From assembly GCF_050908995.1 (NCBI RefSeq), contig NC_135126.1:11904001-11968000 (forward strand): 64,000 nt of DNA. Reading direction: 5' to 3'. A program made the translations under genes and the position numbers. This document shows, piece by piece, positions 43,527-53,565 of this stretch. Each line of letters starts with the position of its first letter. The first letter of the stretch is position 1. The stretch comes from Andrena cerasifolii (Eukaryota; Arthropoda; Insecta; Hymenoptera; Andrenidae). The notes under the pieces are model-generated. The model worked only from the letters and a program-made list of their open reading frames with translations, had not been told where the DNA came from and made no database searches.

Positions 43527-45018
43527 ATCGTGCGAACGGATAAGCCGCGGCTCGCTCAGTTCGTGCACAGCCTAGGCTGGTTCTTTCCCATTTTCCCTCG
43601 AAACGCTACCGAACGCTGCGATAATTAGCTCGTTTCGACTCCGACGATCCCGGAGAGAGATCGGGTGCGATTTCGTCGAGAATAGGACGTTGAACGTATC
43701 GACCGAGGATTAGCAATTCTCGCGGTACCGGCACGTCGGCGGATTCGCGATTTCGCGAGCGATAAAAACGCGGGCGGTTACGTAATTGAAGTCTCCGCGT
43801 AACTAGGGCTATTTAAGTCCTGCAACGTTGACCTACTTCAGAAGCACTCGAATGTAGCGAATGAAGTTCGGACGTTATGGTATTCAAATGATGTTTAATG
43901 CGATTAAGGACAAGCGTTCGCATGAAATAGTCCCTGCATGGTAAAACACGCGAGACACGTGTACTTTGTTTCGAGACTAGTGTCACTGGAGAGAGATATT
44001 TTCAAGGATGCTTCAAGATCACTGCGTACTTCTCTGTTCGTTTTGTAAATTGTGTAGAGAACAGACTGTGGTCATTGAACACAAGGCTGACCTCTGTAAT
44101 TGGCAGAAACTGAAGGAAAACAAGTCAAAGGGCTATTAAAATATTTTAGCGACCTGTAAGCATACTCAGTGGTTTCAACGACAGCCGAAAAGGCACTCTG
44201 AACGGGTGACAACGCGCCATTTGCAAAGCGGCGGAGTTTATATCCAGGCAATGTAAACACATCGGTGTTTGTCTATCAGAATCGATATGCCGCGAAATTT
44301 CGACGGGAATCAGCGGCTCGATGCCGACACCTTCATTTGAAAGTCATCGGGGTAGAAACGAGTCTATCAAACGGAGCAGATGAGAGACAGGAGCTCGTGA
44401 CACGTAGGAGCAAGGGGGAGGATAGAGTCGAACGAGTTGCACGGGACAACGTGCAAATGTTGCAGCGCAGATTGTTAACTTGACACGTAGAAGAGAATAG
44501 CGAGAGATGCGCTCGTATTCAGAGGTCGTCGCCTCGCGAAACGCGTGTCTATTGAACGGAGGCAACGATAAAGCCATACGCAAAGAGGCGCAGAACTTGT
44601 TACTCTGTCATTGATGAAATGACTCTGACTCTAATTAGGTATCATCGCGTTCCCGAGTTTCGCTTTTTTTCTCGTCACGGTGAAGGATCTTCCGCGAACA
44701 CCAAGCAGAGCAGGAAACGGTGATTGAAAACCTGGTCGGTCAATGATTACGTAACGGTGTTAAAATAATTAGTTCGTATTACATGGTGCAGCGTTGCGAT
44801 AGTAATTAGTGGTCGCTTCGCGGAAAGAAGCCAGCACCAGACTCCGATTTCGATCGGAGAGGTACCTTAAATAAGTCCGAGAATTATGTTAAACGGACTT
44901 CGGCTGCGTGTTATTCAACGAACAGAATGCTGAACTACCATTTAACAATATTCATCCCGATACCTCGACCAGATAATAAACCTACTGTCTACAACGAAAT
45001 TATTGGATTGTGACTGAA
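43527..45018. other. No gene seen
   Basis: This 1.5 kb spacer between two foldback groups has mixed composition. No exon, RNA gene or repeat was recognised in it. Confidence 0.6.
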
Positions 45019-45724
45019 CAAGATCTAGCTAAAGTGGCTCACAGCCATGATCGTAGAGTCTTTAAAATCGCATAACTTTTTTAAAATTAATCCAAACGAC
45101 TTAATTTTTTTTTTAGAGGCTAGAAGGATTAGTTTGCTAAGTGACGTGATTCGTCGTTTTGAAAAAAAATACACTTGGTCGGAATAGCAAAATAAATAGA
45201 AAAGGTCGTTTTTTAAACTTTTTTTTATGAGCCCGTAACGAAAATTCAAAAAAGCTGTTTGTAGATTTAAGTAAGTTATATACGTGTCTAAAATTTCATG
45301 AAAATCGGTTAACGTTGCTCTGAGCTATAAACGCTTAAAGATCGCAGAATAAGGTCGAGAATCGCGGAAATTCCCAAAATCAGAGATTCTCGACCTCATT
45401 CTGCGATCTTTAGCTGTTTATAGCTCAGAGCAACGTTAACCGATTTTCATACAATTTTATACACGTATACAACTTACTTAAATCTACAAACAGATTTTTT
45501 GAATTTTCATTACAGGCTCACAACAAAAGTTGAAAGAACGACCTTTACTATTTTTTTTACTACTCCCGCCAATTACTTTTTTTTTTCAAAACGATGAAAC
45601 ATGTCACTTAGCAAACTAATCCTCCTAGCTTCTCAAAAAAACTCAAGTCGCTTGGACCAATTTTAAAAATGTTATGCGATTTTAAAGAGTGTACGATTAT
45701 GGCCGTGTGCCACTGTATATCTTG
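45019..45724. mobile_element. 706 bp foldback element, near-complete palindrome
   Basis: The left arm 45019-45363 and right arm 45385-45724 are largely complementary over about 340 bp, with a loop of only about 21 bp. The centre is flanked by GTCGAGAATC and GATTCTCGAC, and the outer ends are CAAGAT and ATCTTG. Arms differ by scattered substitutions and small length changes in T-runs, so the copy is not brand new. No transposase frame; the minus-strand frame at 45025-45249 is simply one arm read through. Target duplication not clear. Confidence 0.85.
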
Positions 45725-48700
45725 ATCGAGGATACCAAAAGAAGTGATCGGGAATGAGACTGGACCTTTGTCTCGCCCGAGACGAAATTACTGGTCTATG
45801 ACTTAGCAAACTTCGCTTTTATCTCGCGTCCAATAAAACCAGAGATGGGCAGAATTTTGATTGAAATAAAATTTCGAATAACGAATAAAAGTTTCTGAAT
45901 AAAACACTACGATGCGTATCGTAAAGAATGAAACATATTTTGCTACAAAGTAAAAAGAAGTATATACAGAAGAACTCGCGAAAAGCAAGAATAGGATATC
46001 GATTCATCTCTACTGAACAATGCATGGGGAACTACGCCACGTCTCCGTGGGCTAGAGCCTATCAATAGGACGGGGCGATTCGTTAAACGACGAGTTACAG
46101 CTAGAGCCTACCCTTTGCCGATTCGGTGTCGCGCAAACGTCGGCCAGTTTAAAACGTTCTGCATCGTTTCCTGTTTATAATGTCCCCAACTTGAACTTGG
46201 CGAACGGTGCGGAGCACCAACCGAGAGATACGTACACGTGGACCCCTGGATCCTGCGCTCTGTTCTGCTCGAAAATCAACATAACTTACAGCGAATCTCG
46301 AGTTCTAAAATAGAGAAAGGATGTCGGTACTAACGCGTCTGCCCATCGTATAAATAGTTACACAGAAGTTCCCGATGCGCAGTACCGTAGTACATTGATG
46401 GGCGATCTTTGGAATCGAGTCGTGCCAAGGAATCAATACTGAATGAGCGGCTGTTTACAAATCGACCTGAAAGGACGGACTATCTAGAGTTTTACCGAGC
46501 AGAGGCTCGTGTAGCACTCGTACGAACGATTCGAGGCCAAAGTGAAACGAAGCAAAGCAATCGCTCGCAACGCGCGCGCTTAGGAGCGGAGAAAAATCGA
46601 GAGAAAAATTCTCTAAGCAACGGTTGTCGTTCCCGTTGAAAGAATAGCTTCCGACCACACCAAAACGATAATGTACCGTTATCGTGCGCGGCTCCACGCC
46701 ACCACGAATAAATAAATGCAGCCTACTTAAGCAGCCTCGTCATCTGTTGCAACTCCGCTCGGCAGCCGAAGTTTAATCGCAGAAGAGAAAACACCGAACG
46801 ACGAAAAATAGAAACTGGCCGTGATTTTTCCCCCCGGATTGCCGACCTATTCGGCGATCCCGTATTTTATCCGCGTTTCGCCATCGGATATTAATACGAA
46901 ATATAAGAGCCAGACGGTGCGCGCTGTTTTTGCTATTGCCGGCACGTACGGCGGTGCACAGAGCGAACGGCAAATAGAGCAGATCACCGCGGAATATCTA
47001 TCACGGCTTCGTTTAATGACACCGCATCGGGAGGTAAGTCACGTTTGTATTGTAATACATAGTCGCGCGATGCTCGCGACACACGCGCCGCGGTAACGGC
47101 TTTGATAACATTCTGGCTGCGCGATAACTCGGGGAATCTGCGGCTATACGGTGGAGAGAAAAGAAATTGGCCTAGCAAATCCTTGGACCACGATCTTGGG
47201 CTACTACTCCATAAATTCAGCTTACCCGAGGCACAGGCAAATCCTTCCACCTTAAATCTAACACTGCAAATTAATCGGCACCTAGAATTTCAATGGGCAA
47301 TGGCGCGTTTTCGAACAGATCGAGCTAGACAGCCTGGTGTCTTTCGCTGAGCCGGAAAAGGACCATTTACGCGGTGGTTAATAACAAGGCTGTTAATAAA
47401 ACTGTGACTACCGCTGACTCACAAACCCATCGACCTTATTTCCACAGTGTTAGCCTGCGAAAATAGTCTCTGCGCGCACCGTGATTCGAAACATTTTAAA
47501 AGCACGGTTAGGCTGGCTGTCTCGGTAACTGACGTTCGGGTTCGAATAAAATCGAAGACACGTGCGTTCACGGGCGGGCATAAATGGCCGACTTCCTTCC
47601 GTTAAAATTCGTCGGAGCATGTCTAATGCCAGCTGGCAAGTACGATCGGGAAACGCGTGCTAAGTGGACAATTCGAGTTGCACGGGAAATTAATCAAAGA
47701 TCAACAGAGCTACGAAACAAACTGGGCGTAGGATATCGATCCGCCGGTCTACGTAAGATCGCTATCGCCGAGGTGCTTCCAGCGTATGACTGTGGAACAG
47801 GGAGCGACAAAAGGAGTTCCCGAATGGATTAAACGGATATCAGCGGTAAAACGTTGGAAAGAATCGAGCCGCCAGTCACGCGATGTAAGGGCGCGCCGCG
47901 TCTTGCGATTTCATTCCGAAACGAATCGCTCGATATCCCGAGTATTTCTGTGGGCGATCTGCCACTGATCGCATTAAAATCACCCGCGGCATCCGCGGGG
48001 AAATTCTGATGAAGACGTACGGGGGAACTGGTTCGACGTGCAACAAGGTACACCGAGCGCGAGCCGGGAGCAGCGCGTAACACACGAGACCCGTGTACCC
48101 GGGTTTAATCGTATTATGCGGCGGGGACGATCAGAAATCCCGATTGATCGCCTCGCGATGCTGATCCCGCCGGCCGATCATCCCCAACCTACATAATTTA
48201 TCGACAGAATGTCGCGGCCTGTTCGCGAAAAAGTCGCATTACCAATGAACGATCACGGAAACGGTCGGTACACAGCCGGTGGTCAGTGTCTGACCGATGA
48301 ACGATAACCACGCATCCGACAAACTACTCCACGGATCTACGTACAGCGAGTGACAAAATTTACTGACACAGGCAGAAACTGGATGCAGAAGTTTAATTTC
48401 AGTCCGACACACGACCGAAAGGCGCACTGGACTACATACGGCGGGGACTTGTAACTGCTTAGTGGAATGGCTGTTGTTTTGGTGCAGCGCTGCATTCAGC
48501 GATCAAAGAAATAAGCAGGCGAACTTTGGGAACATATTCGGCGCACCGTCGCGGTGGAAAGCGAGGATTAAGAGTAGAACGAGCTACAAAAGATTGGTCG
48601 CTGATTTTTGGCAAGCCCTGTATGAGAATATTAGTGAGATTGTGCTAGTAATTCTGCGATTCGCTGTATACTAACAAGTGATAATATTAAACACGCTAAT

Positions 48701-49882
48701 GGTGGCAATAGGGGGGAAAGAGAGCGAAGATTACGTATTGAGAGGGTGCGGCTGTAGTACGTAAACCTAAATTGTTTATAGACGCACGCACTACCGCCAC
48801 GTGTTGTCAAATGCGTTAATTCCCAAGGACGTGGAAGCAGAACCGAACAACGAATATGCATACGCTCCTGTTTGAGCCATAATTGGGAGAAATTCCGACG
48901 CAAAACGAGTACGAGGAATGAGACAGGCGTAGTATCATCAAGGTGGAAATTTCACGAGGCCCGCAGTAGTAGCGTGATACAACGTCAGGTGGCAATCGAT
49001 CTCACCGGCGATATTCCCTAACCGACGACGATCTAACATGACACACCGTGTATATTTATTACCGGTGGCCGGGTGTACGTAGCGAACACGTTGCACACGT
49101 CTCTCGTGCGACAGATAGCCCGTCACAAAGTTCTCTCGTGACCGACGACATTCGAATGCCACGATGATCGGGAATCCGTGGACAACTAGTGCGCGCGGGC
49201 GCGCGCGCGCGTCGGCACACACGGCGGCAGGGGAGCGTAGGTGTTAGACGAATCAGCCGGCAGTAAATTCGCGGCTAAGAGATAACGGTAATCGTGGAGC
49301 GAGAGAGATTACTCGAGCGACGGTGCGAATTGCAAGGCCGTCGGCGTGGATGACCTTAATGAGTAACGAGCATAGCGCTTAGGCGGACACGCGAGAGAAT
49401 GACCGACAGCAACAGCAGCAGGAGCAGCAGGGCACAGCCACAATGTGCGCGTTCTGCTGCTCTGTTCTACTCTGTTCTGCTCTGCTCTGCTCTGCTAGCA
49501 CGTACTCGCACGCTGCGCGAAGGGTGTCGTGCAGCCGAGCGTGTGTGCACACGTAGCCCTGTCAAAAAGCTAGCATGTTTGGCACTGGCCGCGGGTGACG
49601 TTGCGTTGACAGGCGTGTCCCTGTCACCGTAACCTAGGTTAACTGGCCGCGAGCAACCTGAACGTTGCGAGAGCCACGGTAAACGAGCACGAAACGTTCG
49701 TATATTCGCGACGATATTCGCGATCGTTCCTCGCCAGGCACCGTGCGCGTGCAGATGGCGTGATTTTTATGGCAATTACGGTTCCCGTCGGCCGCCCATG
49801 CTCGCCGACACTCTCGCCGTGCACCGTGCTCCTAATCCGTACGGTAATCACGCAGAGTAAATCCAACAACAGCAATAAATAC
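45725..49882. other. Gene-poor stretch up to the orphan first exon
   Basis: No further exon could be supported. The part next to the orphan first exon (about 49.1-49.8 kb) is CpG-rich with a (CG)n tract at about 49190-49211 and a pentanucleotide repeat. It may be the start of the first intron of the minus-strand gene at 49883-49928. Confidence 0.55.
49453..49497. repeat. Degenerate TCTGC/TCTGT pentanucleotide repeat
   Basis: About eight to nine 5-base units of the type TCTGC, TCTGT or TCTAC run in tandem, the last ones perfect. A short run of AGC-type triplets lies just upstream at about 49408-49430. Simple-sequence DNA. Confidence 0.85.
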
Positions 49883-49928
49883 CTCGCTTTTCGACGAGCT
49901 CCGAAATCTCCTCCTTGTTGTCGGCCAT
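49883..49928 (-). CDS. Probable first coding exon of an unidentified gene (partial)
   Basis: On the minus strand, ATG at 49928 in the context CTAAGATGGCCGAC opens MADNKEEISELVEKR and ends at 49883 in phase 1, directly before a donor GTATTT. The start context, acidic/basic composition and donor placement look like a real first exon. It faces away from the thiolase gene, 603 bp between the two start codons, so the two probably share a divergent promoter. Downstream exons should lie at lower coordinates, but I found none that I can support in 49 kb. The pattern E-I-x-E-L-V-x-K-R resembles the start of the Eaf6/MEAF6 histone acetyltransferase subunit family; this is a weak guess. I could not find that family's following conserved segment in the window. 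Confidence 0.45.
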
Positions 49929-50531
49929 CTTAGCACCAGTCACTGGTCACAATGCACGCTGGGTAAAAACAAACGAGCACCACCACAGCACCGCGATTGG
50001 TGGTTCAGCGCCACCTGTACGCCGAATTACAAGTCAACCGGCCGGTGACGTTGGTCAGGGATGTAGCAACGACCGAATCAATAAAGACCCAAACATGGGG
50101 CCTATTCAACATTATTTAATACGTATAGACAGACACAGATACGGCAATATTTTACGTAAAATGATATTTGAAATTGAAATGGGTTCGTGTATACGTAAGC
50201 TCGTTGGTTAATCGAACTTAGTACGATTACGACTGTGCGCCGATACGCTCTAAGCGTTTATTGTATTATTAATGTCTATGCGAACGTTTCATCCTCTTCT
50301 ACGCTGAATATAATGTAATAAAAGGTATGGGATATAAGTTAGGAAACTGTCCACGAAAGAGTGCCACTACATTTCATTTGGCACCATTTGACACACTTTC
50401 GTGAAGCCGTTACTGGCACACGTCGTGAGTAGTACCGCGGCTGCTAACTTATTTCCGTTATATTGGCTTGTGGCGGCAGTCTTCGTTCAGTTTCACTCAG
50501 GTTTGGACGCAATTTCTAACAAGTTTTCAAC
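49929..50531. promoter_or_regulatory. Likely bidirectional promoter
   Basis: This interval separates two divergent start codons (minus at 49928, plus at 50532). It contains ATTGG at 49996-50000, an inverted CCAAT box. The half nearer the thiolase gene is AT-rich. Transcription start sites cannot be placed from sequence alone. It also includes the 5' untranslated regions of both genes. Confidence 0.4.
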
Positions 50532-52702
50532 ATGAGTAATAGTGACGTTGTAATCGTATCGGCAGTCCGGACACCCATAGGTACGAATTTTCACTTCACG
50601 TGTTTAAATATTGTAACTGTCGAAAATTGTTGCATTCCTTCCATAGTACGCTATTAACCCAGTTTAAATAATATCGCGTAAACAACAGTTTTCAGTTAAC
50701 AATACCCCCTTTATTGGACACAATAATCCTGCCATTCGGCAAATAATGGTCGTAATAATATATTTGTACCGTTATTTTAATCATAGCCTGAGGAATTAAA
50801 CTTTATTTCAGTTACAAATGTGTCTGCACTCGCTTTTAGATAGCACACACTTGAACTGTTTATAATACCTTTACCTTCCTATCGGTCAATTCAAAATAGC
50901 AAAGTCTCATTTGAATTGTATGTTATCCTATTGTAACATCATGTCACTTGCACTCTACACCAAACTTGGAAATCCAGATAGCATGTATTTTATTCGTAGG
51001 CTCATTGTGTGGGTCTTTGGCATCTACAAAAGCATCGGATTTAAGTAGTATAGTTATTAAAGAGAGCCTTGCAAGGGCTCGCGTACAACCCAGTGATGTT
51101 TCTGAAGTGATATTGGGCCAGGCAAGTTAAAATTACGATTTATTATGTCGACCGGTTTAATTTCATAGAAACTTCTGTAAAGCTCGCTGGTTACCAGCAG
51201 AACTTTCATAGGGTGTAGAAAATATTTTCTATTGCAGGTTTTGACTGCAGCTCAAGGGCAAAATCCTGCAAGACAAGCAGCCATAAAAGCTGGCATACCT
51301 TCGGCTGTACCTGCGCATTTAGTCAATATGTTATGTGGCTCTGGCTTAAAGTAAATGCAAATTTTTGTATTTATAAAATATGCAAATATTTATTCATGAT
51401 ATTGCAATCGTAAAGTTAATGTTTTTCGCTAAAACTTTTTCTGTACCCATTACAATTCCATATGTTCTTTTCATGAGATAAGATTATTTTCAGGGCAATT
51501 ATGAATGGTTATATATCCATAAAGGCTGGGGAGAACCAAATTGTTGTAGCTGGTGGCCAGGAAAGTATGAGCCAGGCACCGCATGCTTTACACCTCAGGA
51601 CTGGTGCGAAATTGGGGGACCGTAATTTCACGGACACTTTGGTATTCGACGGGTTAACAGACGCATTCCATGGGATTCATATGGGAATAACAGGTGCGGA
51701 AAGAACCGTATTATGCCAACTGCTTGTTATAATTAGCTTCTATTCTACTTATATATAAATGATCTGTGCACTCATGATGGCATTGTAATTTTCATAGCTG
51801 AAAATATCTCTAAAGACTTTAATGTAAGTAGAAAAGAGCAAGATGAGTTTGCTGCCAAATCTCAGCAGAAAGTACAGGCTGCAATGGTTGCGGGACACTT
51901 TAATAAAGAAATAATTCCTATAACGGTGCCTAGTAGGAAGGAACCTATTGTTGTGGATAAAGATGAGTTTCCTACGTTCGGAACGACTTTTGAAGGCCTT
52001 CAGAAATTAAGACCTATTTTTTTAAAAGTACGGCTGATATTGCACTTACAAGCTGCCATATTTCGAATGTACAATAACTACTTGGAATATTATGTTATGC
52101 TTAGACCGATGGCACAGTTACCGCTGGCAATTCATCTGGAATAAATGATGGAGCAGCAGCAACAGTTCTCATGTCAGCAGAAACAGCTACAAATAGGGGC
52201 TTAATTCCATTAGCTAAAATTGTTGCCATAGCTCAGGTTGGAGTGGAACCCAGAATTATGGGTATAGGTCCTGTCCCGGCGATCGAGTTAGTGGTTAGTA
52301 TCTGTTTTAAATAAATAAAGATATGCAAGACAATGAAGTTAAATGTTTCAGTTGCGAAAAGCAAAATGGACCAAAGAAGAAGTGGATTTATTTGAGTTGA
52401 ATGAAGCTTTTGCGGTACAATCAGTAGCGTGTGTCAAGACTCTTGGTTTAGATGCAGCTAAAGTTAATATAAATGGTGGAGCTATTGCTTTGGGCCATCC
52501 TATTGGCGCATCTGGTAAATATCGCATTAATAATAAGTGGACATACTAATTTTGTTACTACATTCAAAAATTTTGTAACACAGGCGCAAGAATTCTAGTA
52601 ACTCTACTACATTCCTTGGAAAGGACTGGTGGAAAGAAGGGCATCGCGGCCCTATGCGTTGGTGGTGGAATGGGGGTGGCAATCGCCGTTCAAAGAAAAT
52701 AA
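50532..52702 (+). CDS. ACAT2: Acetyl-CoA C-acetyltransferase, cytosolic (ACAT2 type thiolase)
   Basis: Eight exons join in frame: 50532-50580, 51000-51121, 51238-51350, 51494-51693, 51798-52027, 52105-52293, 52352-52514, 52584-52702 (1185 nt, 394 aa; human ACAT2 is about 397). The enzyme condenses two acetyl-CoA to acetoacetyl-CoA (and the reverse), feeding the mevalonate pathway, which in insects leads to juvenile hormone and isoprenoids. All catalytic elements are visible: nucleophile Cys90 in LCGSG, NEAFA at 318-322, His350 in GHPIGASG and Cys380 in CVGGGMG. The start MSNSDVVIVSAVRTPIG begins directly at the family's conserved first strand, with no presequence and no SKL-type tail, so a cytosolic location is inferred. 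Intron 2 begins with GC (CAG|GCAAGT) instead of GT. Other introns are GT-AG, 58-143 bp except the first (419 bp). It converges with the minus-strand genes downstream. Confidence 0.95.
51122..51237 (+). other. GC-AG intron (intron 2 of the thiolase gene)
   Basis: The exon ends GGCCAG and the intron starts GCAAGT, ending in TTGCAG before GTTTTGACTG. Only this GC donor keeps the thiolase frame (GQ|VLTAAQGQNP). The nearest GT would shift the frame. The remaining donor bases match the consensus strongly, as is usual for GC donors. Confidence 0.85.
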
Positions 52703-52995
52703 CAAACACTTTGTTCCATTACGTGTACTTATTCTATGATGATCGAATTTTGCTGGCACTTAGTCACAAATGTTTTATAGCAGAGAAGTGTGCGGTGTAA
52801 CAACCGCATGCAACTTTTGTTATACTTTATATTAATCTATTTTGTTATATTAATCTGAATAATGCTTTTATCAAGGATTTGTTGAATCAATATTGTTGTA
52901 CGATATATACAAAACGGTGGTTGTGTACTGATAATATGTATTTATAATACCGTTTACATCATAGTATTAGCTACATGCTAGAGCAAATATGAATG

Positions 52996-53012
52996 AATAA
53001 ATCCGTTTTATT
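52996..53012. terminator. Back-to-back polyadenylation signals of convergent genes
   Basis: AATAAA on the plus strand at 52996-53001 lies 294 bp after the thiolase stop. TTTATT at 53007-53012 is AATAAA on the minus strand and fits the end of the minus-strand transcript(s) from 53214-55071. Further plus-strand AATAAA copies occur near 53160. Actual cleavage sites are not known. Confidence 0.55.
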
Positions 53013-53213
53013 TATATTTGTTTTAATCACTAAGTTTTAACAGTATATGTTCGTCAATTGTACTTACAATTTATACACTTTTACATTAAACTTGTATAGT
53101 ATTTTGTGCAATGTATATTTACGAAAATGTTATTTTTATGCATTGAACATCAAATTGTAAATAAATAAATTACAAAAGTAGAAACACTCTGTTCTTCGAA
53201 TATTTAATCAGTT

Positions 53214-53396
53214 TCAGTTTTTGTTAGGATCTTCGGTTCTTTGTCGTTGTTCCAATATTTTCTCGACAGCCGCGACTCCTTCGCGTTGCCTTTGTTCAGC
53301 GCGCTTTGTTTTAAACGTACGTTTAGTATGTTTGAACACTTTTCTGTGGCCTTGTAAATGCTGCAACTGCTCCTTGATAGCTGGTATAATGCGTAT
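53214..53396 (-). CDS. Unidentified basic C-terminal exon (partial gene)
   Basis: On the minus strand, an acceptor-like TTTAAG precedes a 61-codon frame that starts IRIIPAIKEQLQHLQGHRK and ends RQRTEDPNKN, then TGA at 53214-53216. It is rich in Lys, Arg, Gln and Glu with a helical, coiled-coil-like pattern, and codon use looks like a real exon in otherwise AT-rich sequence. A stop lies in frame just upstream (TAA, TTT, AAG), so a preceding exon is needed; I could not identify it between here and the NT5DC1 stop at 53566. Either the gene's first exon lies beyond NT5DC1, which would then be nested in its intron, or this is an alternative 3' exon of NT5DC1. I do not recognise the family; a small mitochondrial or ribosome-associated protein is possible but unproven. 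Confidence 0.5.
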   Translation of the reverse strand: MRIIPAIKEQLQHLQGHRKVFKHTKRTFKTKRAEQRQREGVAAVEKILEQRQRTEDPNKN

Positions 53397-53565
53397 CTTA
53401 AATTAAGAATGAATTACAGACATGATAACATGTTACATTCAATTACAATTCTATTACAAAAACATATACTTTACATAAGTCAGTAAAGAGGAGTGGCTTG
53501 AAATACACAAGTGTTATGTACAACTATTGGTAGGTGAAGTTTATGAAAGTGGTATACCTAACAGT

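Noticed and set aside
45025..45249. 74-codon minus-strand frame
   Set aside because: It is one arm of the 706-bp foldback read as protein.
53221..53406. 61-codon plus-strand frame opposite the unidentified exon
   Set aside because: It is the antisense shadow of the minus-strand frame at 53214-53396, which has the better composition and ends near a minus-strand polyadenylation signal.
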